Positions 54,057 to 63,713 of a stretch of 64,000 nt of DNA are shown here, piece after piece. The first letter of the stretch is position 1. Every line of letters starts with the position of its first letter. A program made the translations under genes and the position numbers. The notes under the pieces were generated by a model, which was given only the letters and a program-made list of their open reading frames with translations, searched no databases and was not told where the DNA came from. Origin of the DNA: Chloranthus sessilifolius (taxonomy: Eukaryota > Streptophyta > Magnoliopsida > Chloranthales > Chloranthaceae); assembly GCA_021018995.1 (NCBI GenBank), contig CM037585.1, positions 65,970,646 through 66,034,645 of the forward strand, read 5' to 3'.

Positions 54057-55281
54057 TGTATTAATCTTTGAATTATATCACTTTCCACCTCCTAACCTAG
54101 CCTTTAAACCTTTGAGCTGGTTAATAATGAATTTTTAAGTGTATTTTTGTAGACAGCAATAAACTGCAATTTAGTGCAGCAATCCATATAATAAGTGCCA
54201 AGAAGAAAGAAATTGGTGTCAAGCCTTGAAGCTGATGAGAATTACAGTGAATGCACCATGGTAGTCCCCACCATGTGGGCCATTTAGCATGCCCTGGACC
54301 CCTAGAAGTCTTACAGCAAAGGAGAAGTGGGACCCACACCTAATGGAGTGCAGCAGCAGGGTGAACAAGGTAGCACAGAAGTAGGACCTTGAGCTCGAGC
54401 AGTTCAGAAGCTACCTCGAGTAGTTCAGTGACTGCGGCAGCAACCACTCGAGCTGTCAAGAGTAGATACACCTTCAGAATTCCTAGGCCGAGAAGATGTC
54501 GACCAGTTGGGGAAGCTTCTCGAGCAGATCAACCTTCAGAATACTCAGCCTAACTGGTTCTCGAGTAGCTCAGTGACTTCACAAACATCCTCTCGAGCAG
54601 CTCTCGAGTGGAACATAGTTCCAGAAATCTCAGCTCGAGTGGTTCTTGAGTAGATACCTCTTCAGAAGCCTCAGGTTGAGAGGATCTCGAGCACTTTATT
54701 GTAGCTGCATTTATCCTATCGAGTAGCTAAGAACAACTTCATATAACAGCCTATTGAGTAGTTTATAGCTTAAAACCATCCACTCGAGCAGTTCTAAAAC
54801 CATCCTCACGAGCTGCCTTCTGAAGCCATGTATCCTATCGAGTAGCAATGCCTAAAACACTCCAGCCACTCGAGCACCTCTCGCGATTCACATTCTGAAG
54901 CTCAACCACACAAGGCTCGAGTTCCAGCTTGTATTTATGGACTTCAAGGACATTTGTGGAACTTCCACAGTACCTAGGGCACATTTCCCAATGTACTATG
55001 CTTGCCCAAACTGTCACGGGCAACACTTGGTTGAAAATAAGCCACATCAGCACAATCCCAACTAACTTGATTCCCCTCTTCTCTTATTGGCCAATGCAAA
55101 AAGGTTCTTTAGGGATTGTATAAAAGCCATGTGAAGATGAAGAAAAAAGGTATCTGGGAAGAGAATATCTGGAGCCTCTAGAGCAAGGAAGATATTCTTG
55201 CCTTAGGTCATCTTTTTCTTTTCTTCATTCCTTAGCTTAGGATGTTGGGCTAAGTCTTTGTAAAAGTTAGGGCCTTATCAG
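54057..55281 (+). repeat. 3' LTR of D, first part
   Basis: Starts TGTATTAATC after the purine tract. CTCGAG-core repeats at 54385-54900; ATTGG/CCAAT boxes near 55086-55096; TATAAAAG at 55119-55126. Interrupted by a solo-LTR-like insertion with ATCAG on both sides. Confidence 0.7.
54385..54900 (+). repeat. CTCGAG-core spaced repeats in U3 of D
   Basis: More than fifteen imperfect copies of CTCGAGCAGTTCAGAAG or CTCGAGTAG; the core CTCGAG is palindromic. Position corresponds to the TTCGAA arrays of A and C. Confidence 0.75.
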
Positions 55282-56735
55282 TCACATCATTTACCATTTT
55301 ATCACCCTTAACTTACTGATGCTAGGACTTAGTTTACTACTAACAAGTTACTGATGTGCAGATATTAAAGATCAGCAGTAAATTAGAGTTTAAGGGTTAA
55401 TCCTTATCAACATGAACTCAAAAAGCAGTAAAAAGATGATTAAGCATTAAAGACGATTCACCAACAACAGGAAGGCTGAAAAATTGTAATTCTTCAAAAG
55501 TCAATTCTTTAGAAAGTGATAAAAGAAGAAAGCGATTGAACCAAAATAAGAAATTGTTAGCTGAAAGCCTACTGAAAATAGAAAATTATGAATTACGATT
55601 TTCCAAAAAGAAGAAGAAAGAAATCGCTATTTACGATTTCGTAAAAATAAAAACTTTCTACTACACATTGTTGCTGCAGATCACGTGAGAGTTTAACACC
55701 ACCATATCCAGAATTAAAAGACTCCTGCAATTATGGTGAACCACGGATCTGAGAAGCTTGATAAAAATCTAATTTGAAGGACTCTGTTGCTACTCAATAA
55801 AGAATAATCCAGAAGCACATCAACTAAAGAAAGCAAAGAAAGATAAAATTAGGGATTAGAATTATATTAGGAATCTTTTGTTTTTAGTAGTTTCTTTTAT
55901 TAGAACTAGATCTTTGTAAACCGACCCCTTATGATCTATAAATAAGAGGGCTCGACATAGGAATAAGCATCGAAGAAATGCAGCATCAATTAACGCCTGA
56001 GGTTGGATTTTCTTCCGATCAACGTAGTGTAACATAGTTAGAGTAAATTAGATATGAGAGGTTTCTCAAGAGCAATTGATGACTGCAATTGAGTGTTGAA
56101 AATTAGTGTAGATATCTATAATTTCTCAGGAGCAATTAACGACTGCAGCTGAGTGGTGAAGGATATATTTTACTTTACTTTCTAGTTTAGATTTTATTTA
56201 CTTTGTAAACATCTTGAAGTTTTAATTTGAATTGACACCTCAGGTTAGAATTTGTAGATTAGTGTAACGATTTTTACTTTTCCATCTTCAGTTTTCTAGA
56301 GTTTGATTGACGCCCAAATTCTGGTTGATTATTGATTAGATTAAATCTGTATTGATAGGATCTTAGACTTTATTGACAACCAATACTAGGAGACTAGAAA
56401 TATGGTATAACGGTACTATTTATTTTCATAAATATTCGAAAGATGAAGATTAAGATTGACGACCATAATCTGAAGAAGGAGGATTAGGATTTATTTTTAT
56501 GCACTTTAGTTTAATAACCCATTCTTTTATTCATATTTCTCCAGTAGATTAGATCTTAAAGATAAATAGAAGTTTTTAAAGATAAGGATTTAAATAAAAG
56601 ATAAAATTAAAGAAATAATTAGATAACAAACTTCCTCGTAGAAACGATCCTATACTAGCTCTACAATTTTCATTGTGTGTTGGCAATAGGTTAAGACTTC
56701 AATTTAATATAATTATAATACATAATAAGCAACCG
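55282..56735 (+). mobile_element. Probable solo LTR inserted in the LTR of D
   Basis: A 1.45-kb AT-rich segment unlike its surroundings, flanked by ATCAG at 55277-55281 and 56736-56740. It has TATAAATA at 55937-55944, two copies of a 30-bp stretch with TTTCTCAGGAGCAATTAACG and GACTGCA (near 56060 and 56118), and an end with GTAGAAACGATCCTATAC, the sort of sequence seen near the end of plant Ty3/gypsy LTRs. The termini are not canonical TG...CA, so the boundaries are uncertain by a few bases. Orientation inferred from the TATA box. It could also be another kind of insertion. Confidence 0.5.
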
Positions 56736-56740
56736 ATCAG

Positions 56741-57149
56741 GGCTGAGATCAGCTATAAAAAGGACTGTCTGAGGGCATTGTAAAGGGTCTGGAGGTTTGT
56801 AGAGACTATAACCTCGAGGGAAAATCATTGAAAGTTATTTTGATGCAATGAAAAGCTGCTTTTACTGTTCCATTCAATTTGTAATTTTCTTATAATTTTC
56901 ATTTAGATCCTTATAGATTGTATGCACCTATGGATGCATGAGCTTGTAGCCTTACAAACATAGTGGCTGTAGTGATTATCTTGTTCTGGCTTTTAATCCC
57001 CATGACTGGAGTATATCCATGGGATATCTTATGGCCATTCAAGTAGACAAGATATAACCCTAGGACTAGTCCATATCTTAGGGTTGAGTTGGATTGTTCT
57101 ACCTTACATTTGAGCTTGTAGCCAAATAAAGGACAGCAGTAATCCCAGC
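56741..57149 (+). repeat. 3' LTR of D, second part
   Basis: Continues with GAGCTTGTAGCC and the conserved hairpin at 57024-57055, collinear with E 15060-15250. Cut by G at about 57149. Confidence 0.7.
57024..57055 (+). other. Conserved LTR hairpin, D copy
   Basis: Arms ATATCTTAT and ACAAGATAT; eight of nine positions pair. The stem differs from that of F at several positions, with the pairing partner changed too. Confidence 0.7.
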
Positions 57150-57344
57150 TATTAAGACCTGAAAAGTACCACTTTTCACCCCTTAACTTAACCTGTGATT
57201 AGACCCTTAGCCCTCTAATAAATGTTTGCTAAGCTATTTTTGTAGGTAATAAACAGCAGTGCAATAAGGCCATGCATCCTATTAAGGAACCCATGATTGG
57301 CACCAAAAGTCCTTAGCAGAATGAGCCATGAATCCAGACCTGAG

Positions 57345-57780
57345 GTAAGCCTCGCGCAGCTGACAAAGCTCTAAAGGATTCAAGAATTTAGGCTTCGCAC
57401 AGTCCTCGCTACGTTCCCCAAGACTTCACGAGAAGTTCTCGCACAGTGGAGTGACAGAAGAGCTTCAGAAGCCTTGAGTCATGCAGCTCTCGCGAAGTTC
57501 AGAAGTTAAAGGTCAGGCAATCTCGCGCAGTTCAGAAAAGCCTCAAAGCTATCGCGAGGATCCTAGCAAAGATCTATCAAGAAATGGACTCTCACGCAGC
57601 TCAGAAATTATTAAAGCCTCGCGAAGATCCATTGGAGTGATGCACGCGCATTTCCCGCACTATTCACAAGTACCAATCCCACCTCGCAAAGCTCAATCCA
57701 TCGAGAGCGCACCAACCTCATTACAGTTGAAGCTTCAGAGTTAAACTCATCCTCGCGAAGTCAATGCTACCACGCGACAA
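57345..57780 (+). repeat. CTCGCG-core spaced repeats in U3 of G
   Basis: Imperfect copies of CTCGCGAAGTTCAGAAG or CTCGCGCAG, about a dozen. They correspond to the TCGA-core arrays of the other families. Confidence 0.72.
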
Positions 57781-57992
57781 GTCTAGGAATCGACTGCAAC
57801 CTGGCAAAGCTCTGAACTCCAACTTCCATCATTCTGTAGAGGACATTCTAGGGATTTCCAGTGATTAAGGCCCGCACTCCCATGCTCGAATCTCTGTGCA
57901 CACACCTCGAGGCATCCAAGGATCATTAATAGGCCACGTGGCATCACTAAAATTAGGGTTTCCTAACCCTAATGCGTTGCCACACCCACTGC

Positions 57993-58000
57993 TATATAAA
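57993..58000 (+). promoter_or_regulatory. LTR TATA box of G
   Basis: TATATAAA after the repeat array, followed by a GGAGGAGAAGAGG leader. Confidence 0.55.
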
Positions 58001-58424
58001 CCTAAGCCTGGTTTAGGTTTAAGGAGGAGAAGAGGGCGAAAGAGCTCAAACTTTATCACTGATATGAGATCTGAGATCATATTCTTTTCTATTCTTCTGT
58101 AGTTGTAAGTAGTTTTCCTTTTTCTTTTTCTTCTCTCCATGGCCCAGCACTTGCTGGCCATGCCTATGTATGTTTATTGAGATTAGATTAATGGAATTTG
58201 TGATTGGGTGTTGTACTTTTATGGGATTCGTGTGTTTGTGAGTTGCTTTGTGCAAGGCTGCTGCCTTGTGATCCGCCATTGCTTTGACTGTGATTCAAAG
58301 CAATGGGGGACTGATTCTAAGGATCCATATAGATCCAAGTGACTTGTGTGTCTAGGTTATCATGGTCCGATACAGCCTTAGCCCCACCACAGGACCCACT
58401 AGATCTGAAATCCCCATGAGAGCC

Positions 58425-59025
58425 TAAGCTGGTAGCCTTGTGACCATGGTGGTGGCAGCAATATTATTGTTCTGTTTTGGAATCTATGAGGAGGATAGCC
58501 TCTGGGATAGTCTGTGACCATTCAAGTGGACAGGCTATAGCCTTAGGGTGAAGCCAATCCGTAGGATCCAAGATGGATTCTTCTTCTCTGCACATGTGCT
58601 TGTAGCCTTGTGGGAGATTGTACAGAGGAAAACTCCCCTATATTTGTATAGACCCGCCATCAGATGTTAGATCTGATCTGGTTATGGAGATTGTAGGCTT
58701 GTGACTGGACCATTGTAGCCCCACTCAAGCAATGGACAACTAGATCGAAGGTTGTACTCAATCCCTTGCTGGTTCTATGTGTCTGGGCTATCATGGTCCT
58801 ATACAGCCCCACACATAGAGCTTTAGAGGTTGAGGTTCCCTATGGATTCTTGAGCTTGTAGCTTGGATGAAGTAGTGCCTACAATGATTAACTTGTTTTG
58901 ACCCATCTCTGGATTGTGGTTCCCCTATGGGATAGTCTGTGACCATTTAAGTTGACAGTTATAACCTTAAGAGATTGGATCATGGCACAGGGATGAGTTG
59001 GATTCTTTCTCCTTTTTGGTGATAA
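58425..59025 (+). repeat. Duplicated leader module in the LTR of G
   Basis: Two copies (about 58425-58625 and 58845-59045) of a module running from a TGTAGC stretch through TTGTTCTG or TTGTTTTG to GGGATAGTCTGTGACCATT and the pairing arm. All other families have one copy. The second copy has lost one base of the right hairpin arm. Confidence 0.7.
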
Positions 59026-59469
59026 TGTAGCCATTGGACAAGATTTCTATAACAGCAGACCTGAATCTGAGTCATAAATTCTAGCAGATCTGAACCCAAT
59101 AGCATACTTCTCATCCTTTTATATTTATTTTCCCACACTCCATCCATCTTCTCATCCCTTTCTGTAGTTAATTCATTAGGCTACCTTAAGATATTTAGAA
59201 TTAGTGACCCTAAACTCCCTTCCTTTTAGGACTGTCAGATCTGTAGTCAGATCTGGAGGGACTACTAGAGATGGCTCCCTTGGAGCCGTAGATCACTTTT
59301 CCCTGTGGGACAAACTCTTATTTATCAAAACTTGCTACAAATGGACCCTGTATCTTGCAGGTCTAGGATTTCTCAGTTGTGCTAATTCCATCCCCTGTTT
59401 TATTTTGATTTTAAATTGCTTTTACCACTAACAAATAAAGTAAGCACACTGGGAATCACAACAAGTTTT

Positions 59470-59487
59470 TGGTGCCGCTGTTGGGGA
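59470..59487 (+). other. Primer binding site of G
   Basis: TGGTGCCGCTGTTGGGGA, four changes from the tRNA-Asp complement, six nucleotides after the LTR end. Confidence 0.75.
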
Positions 59488-59948
59488 ACTAAGATGATCT
59501 ATTAGTAAACCCTTAGTTTTTGTATTTTTAGTATTCTTTGTAGCTGTGAATAATTGATACAGCTGATGTAATTTTGAATCTTTCTTGCAGATCTAGACAG
59601 CAGCAGAGAAGGACAGTGGACTGCATTTGGAGATTAGCTACCTCTGTTTGTAATTCTCTAACCTTTAAAACTCAGTCTAGTTTCTTTGAAAATTCCATGG
59701 CAGTTATTTAGTATAGTTGTAAATTTATGTTTTCTTAAAATAGTTGTAAATTTGTTAGAAAATTCTTTGAGTCAAGTATAATGTGCCTGCAAGGAGTTGT
59801 CCCTACTGGTGGTATGTTTGTACGCTAGGTAGGAGATCTCTTAGTCCTACTTTATAGCCTTTCAACCCTGAGCTAGAAAGCGGTAGAAGACTTAGAAGGA
59901 AAAGGCACACCACAGTTGTGCCCCCAATTCAATCTGAGACAGTAGTCA
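59488..59948 (+). other. Leader of G
   Basis: About 460 bp between primer site and the recognisable gag. No gene; near 59816-59900 there are traces of the MFGRR-type gag start with stops. Confidence 0.5.
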
Positions 59949-60096
59949 TGGGTGAAGAACAACCCAGAACTCTCAAGGAGTTGAATGCTCCAGATGACTA
60001 TAACTCTCCATTTAGCATTCAATTCCCTGATGTTCAGGGGAATTATGAAATTAAAACATCTATCATCCAGATGTTGCCCTCTTTCAATGGGCTTAG
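59949..60096 (+). pseudogene. Gag N-terminus of G, cut by H
   Basis: ATG at 59949 (MGEEQPRTLKELNAPDDYNS) followed by FSIQFPDVQGNYEIKTS, clearly related to gag of A and H but a different subfamily. H interrupts it at 60096. The capsid-type role is inferred from the family. Confidence 0.8.
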
Positions 60097-60357
60097 TGTT
60101 GAGAAGTAGAAAATACCATGTTTCACCCTTTAACCTGAGCCTTGATAGACCCTTGAGAGAACTAAATAAGTGTTTTAAGTGCTTGTGTTACAGCTAACAA
60201 TAAAGACAGGCTTAACCATGAAAGCAGCCTAAAAGTGCCAAAAAGATGATAATCCATGTTGATCCAAACGAAGAAAGAGAAGGGACAACCTCACGAGCTG
60301 TCAAAATACCAAAACTGAAGAAGACAAAGGCCTGGTTGTAACCTGGAAAGTGTGGAG

Positions 60358-60615
60358 CTATTCGAACAGAAGAATGCACTACGGAGTGCTTTTCGAAAAG
60401 AATTTGAACATTTCGAAAAGAACCTGAACTTTACGAAAAGAACTAAAAGCTCCAGGCTTAGTTTTCGAAGAGCAACTGAACTCTTCGAAAGGATGTTTGA
60501 CCTATTCGAAAAGAAGAGAACTCCTTGCGAACAGAACCTGAACTTTGGGAAAAAAGCTTCAGAAGTCACAGTACTTTGTGAAAAGTTCCCTAAACAATGC
60601 GAAATGGTATTCTGG
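60358..60615 (+). repeat. TTCGAA-core repeats in U3 of H
   Basis: Copies of TTTCGAAAAGAACCTGAAC, as in A. A 98-codon sense frame crosses it without a stop. Confidence 0.8.
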
Positions 60616-60962
60616 AGATTCCTAGCATCTGCAAGGGTAATTCAGTAATCTTTTGCGCACGCCCCAATGCATTTAAAAACCCAGGGACATTCCAGAAGAT
60701 TCTGAGCATGAAGCAAAGGCATATTCCACCCCATGTGAGCACCCGAAGATGAAATCAATTGGTGGGAACTTCTAGAAGTTGTAACAGATTTTTGAGTTAC
60801 ATAACAGAATTGATGCTTTTGTCATCTGATTGGCTGAACCAAATCAAGCAATTTTGATTGGCCAAAACAGATCTGGATCCTCGTGCTTGACTACCATTGG
60901 TTGATACAAATCTGACCAATTCTGATTGGTCAATACACGTTTGAGCTAGACCTGGGGGAAAC

Positions 60963-60970
60963 TATAAATA
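60963..60970 (+). promoter_or_regulatory. LTR TATA box of H
   Basis: TATAAATA with the CCAAT-box cluster at 60825-60935 upstream, as in A. Confidence 0.62.
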
Positions 60971-61406
60971 GATGAACCATTTGCCCAATTTGGGCATCCA
61001 GATTTTGAGTTCCATTTCTATTGCCTCATTTCCATTTCAGATAGCTTGTCTGAAATTTCTGTAATAACCTAGCTTTTATTTGTAACTGAGAGCTATGAGA
61101 TGTCTCCGTACTTCACGTGAGAATTGTATTCAAGACTACAAATCCGAGAGCTGTTTAAGCTGTGCTCTATAATTGTAATGGTGAATTTGAAAAGGTTGCT
61201 ATGAACCGTACGTTCTCAATTGGATTCGTGTTGAGGGTTCCCTGTGATCTCCTTATTGCACTAGACTCCTTTAGATTTACTATTTTTCAAGCAATTTTCC
61301 TTGATTCATTATCCCTGTGGGAATTATTGTTTGTAACCTAATCTTTCACAGCATTTGTAGTGGTATTTCTTGTTCTGAATTGAGGGTTTAGATTAAAGAC
61401 TATTGG

Positions 61407-61438
61407 ATGGTCTGTGGCCATTGAAGTGGACATACCAT
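61407..61438 (+). other. Conserved LTR hairpin, H copy
   Basis: Arms ATGGTCTGT and ACATACCAT; eight of nine positions pair. Confidence 0.72.
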
Positions 61439-61962
61439 AGCCATAAGTTTAACTCTAATCCTTGAGTTAGATTACTTCCTCTTGCATCTGTGCTTGTAGC
61501 CAGATGAAAATTGGATCATCTCTCATTTGATCTACATTTATTCTCATTTTGTTTCAAGAACCAAATCAAAGTTAGATATTATTTCTCCATTCTTATTAAT
61601 TTACATCAAAATCTCCCCAACTCAGATCTGAATCACTTAGTTTAGTCTTTACTTTTATCATTTAGTTAATGTGACAAATTCAACCTCCCATCTTATGTGC
61701 TTTGTAGATAGCATCAGAGGCCAGATCTGGTAGCTCAGATCTGGAGGTTTATCTTACATTTTAAATAAATTCTCTGTGGACGATCATTTACTCACTTACA
61801 TTTAAAACTTGCTACAATTGGCTCTGATCTTGCAGGCTAATTTACTTCTCTCTGTGCTAATATTTCTTGATTCTTTTTAATATTCATTATCATTCATCAT
61901 TCACAAATTTGTTTTCAAAACACCAATAAATCATGCACACCTAGAAGATATCAAAAAGTTTT

Positions 61963-61980
61963 TGGTGCCGTTGCCAGGGA
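61963..61980 (+). other. Primer binding site of H
   Basis: TGGTGCCGTTGCCAGGGA, two changes from the tRNA-Asp complement. Confidence 0.82.
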
Positions 61981-62159
61981 ATTTGTTTTAAAATAGGTAG
62001 ACCTAAGTTTTCATTTTGTTTTTATCTTTACATCAGTGCTAAACTATTCTATTGTTTATATCTGTGCAGTTATTCATATACATTTTGAAGCCTGGAATCT
62101 ACTTTAAAAGGAATTCTGAAGGTTTGCTATGCATAATCTCATTCTCTATTCTGTGTTGA

Positions 62160-63713
62160 ATGTTTGGTAGGAGGACTCTCAGCCCTGAGATTGTCCCTCT
62201 AAATTTAAAAGTTGAAAAGCTACTACGAACCAGACAATCATCACAGAATTCTACTGAAACAGCTACTATGGGTGAAGAACCTCGACTTTTGAGAGATTAC
62301 TTTGCACCTGGTGCCTATAATTCTCCATTTTGCATTCAATTTCCTACTGTTGAAGGAAATTATGAGATCAAATCATCAACTATTCGAATGCTTCCTTCCT
62401 TCCATGGGTTGAGTAAGGAAGATCCATACAAACATGTGGATGAATTCTTGTCTCTTTGCACCACATTCAACATAGCTGGACTTGGTCCAGAAGCAACCAA
62501 GCTTAGGCTCTTTCCTTTTTCATTAAAGGACAAAGCAAGAGCATGGTTGTCTATGTTAGCACCAAATAGTATCACTTCTTGGAATGATTTGCAGTGTCAA
62601 TTTTTAGCCAAATATTTCCCTATGTCTAAAACAAGCCAGTTGAGACAAAGTATTATTTCCTTCTCACAACCTTCAACTGAAACTTTCCATGAAGCATGAG
62701 AAAGATTTATAGAACTTTTAAGGCAATGTCCTCATCATCAAATCCCCCGATGGCAGCTTGTTCAAAGTTTCTATCAAAGAATTTATCAAAAGGACAAGAA
62801 TATGGTAGATGCTTCCTGTGGAGGCACTTACTTGCAAAAAATAGTTGAGGAGGTCTGGGATTTATTTGAAGTAATTGGTGAAAATTCAACTCAACAGGAA
62901 TCTTTGTCAAGAGATATTGAGAATCCTGCTAGGTTGAACAATCAGCAAACCACCAAAGGAAAGATTTATGAGCTGAATGAGTTAGAAAGGAAGATGGATA
63001 ATTTAACCACAAAGTTTGATAGATTCATGGACTCACTTAAAAATCCAATGGTTGCAAGAGTGGAGGAGGCATGTCTGATATGCCAGTCCCCTACTCATTC
63101 ATATGATCAATGTCCTGCTGCCCCACAGTTCCCAGATATAGTGGTGGAACAAGATCATGCTACCCAATCATTTGGACAAATGCAGTCAAATGAATATGCG
63201 TGGAGAGGGCTCCCCAATTTAAGGTGGAGCCAGGGCAATTATCAATCGCAACAGCAGCAACAATCAAAGAACCAAGTACCTTTCAAAACTGCTCAGCCTT
63301 ATCAGCAGAATTTTTATACCAAGCTAACTTTTCAGCAGCCCATTCCACAACAACCTGTACAACAATCTGCTCCAGTTCATGCCCCTTCCAGATCCCCTTC
63401 TTTTGAAGATCATGTTCTAAATTCACTCCAGAATTTAGGGTCTTTAACTCAGACTGTGAACTTTCACAGTCAGAGTATAAAAAAGATTGAAGAAACATTG
63501 GGTCATCTTTCAAATACTTTGGCCAAAAGAGAGGAAGGAAGGTTACCCAGCCAACCTTTGAACAATCCCAAAGGATAGTTCATGGTTGGAGAGGCTTCTA
63601 TTTCTGATGAAGAAGTAAAAACTGTCACAACTTTGAGAAGTGGAGGAATTGTAAATAATAAAGTGGGTACTGACAAAGAAGAAGAAAAAATGGAGGAAAA
63701 TGATAGAGATATG
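62160..63713 (+). pseudogene. Gag of H with nonsense codons
   Basis: ATG at 62160 (MFGRRTLSPEIVPLN), 180 nt after the primer site. The gag core DYFAPGAYNSPFCIQFPTV runs to TGA at 62697-62699, where A has TGG. A second stop (TAG) lies near 62709, where A has AAG. The frame reopens to TAG at 63576-63578, where A has CAG, and continues recognisably to 63713. A knuckle-like CLICQSPTHSYDQCPAAP is present. Unlike A it keeps one frame all the way through the Gln-rich C-terminal region, so it is the best guide to the family's gag layout. Confidence 0.87.

Larger units (their letters stand above)
53272..57149 (+). mobile_element. Element D: Athila-like element, 3' end
   Basis: After the B LTR, the plus strand resumes with Athila-type 3' noncoding DNA (53272-54056), a polypurine tract and a 3' LTR (54057-55281 and 56741-57149) that is cut by G. 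The LTR family is related to E and G more than to A. The body of D must lie left of B, outside the window. D is the oldest visible layer. Confidence 0.75.
57150..59463 (+). repeat. 5' LTR of G
   Basis: About 2.3 kb, from TATTAAGACCTG (canonical TG changed to TA) to ATCACAACA. CTCGCG-core repeats at 57345-57780, TATATAAA at 57993-58000, two copies of the leader module with the conserved hairpin (58507-58538 and 58932-58962). The start is set by alignment with other LTRs and may be off by a few bases. Confidence 0.75.
57150..60096 (+). mobile_element. Element G: Athila-like element, 5' part
   Basis: A 5' LTR (57150-59463), primer site, leader and the first part of gag, which is cut at 60096 by H. 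The rest lies beyond the window. Inserted in the 3' LTR of D. Confidence 0.8.
60097..61956 (+). repeat. 5' LTR of H
   Basis: 1860 bp, TGTTGAGAAG to ATCAAAA (CAACA changed). TTCGAA repeats 60358-60615, TATA box 60963-60970, hairpin 61407-61438. It is the most complete copy of this LTR family in the window. Confidence 0.92.
60097..63713 (+). mobile_element. Element H: Athila-like element of the A family, 5' part
   Basis: A 5' LTR, primer site and gag, then interrupted at 63713 by the LTR start of I. The rest lies beyond the window. Very similar to A throughout. The likely left target-site copy is CTTAG at 60092-60096, not testable here. Confidence 0.85.
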
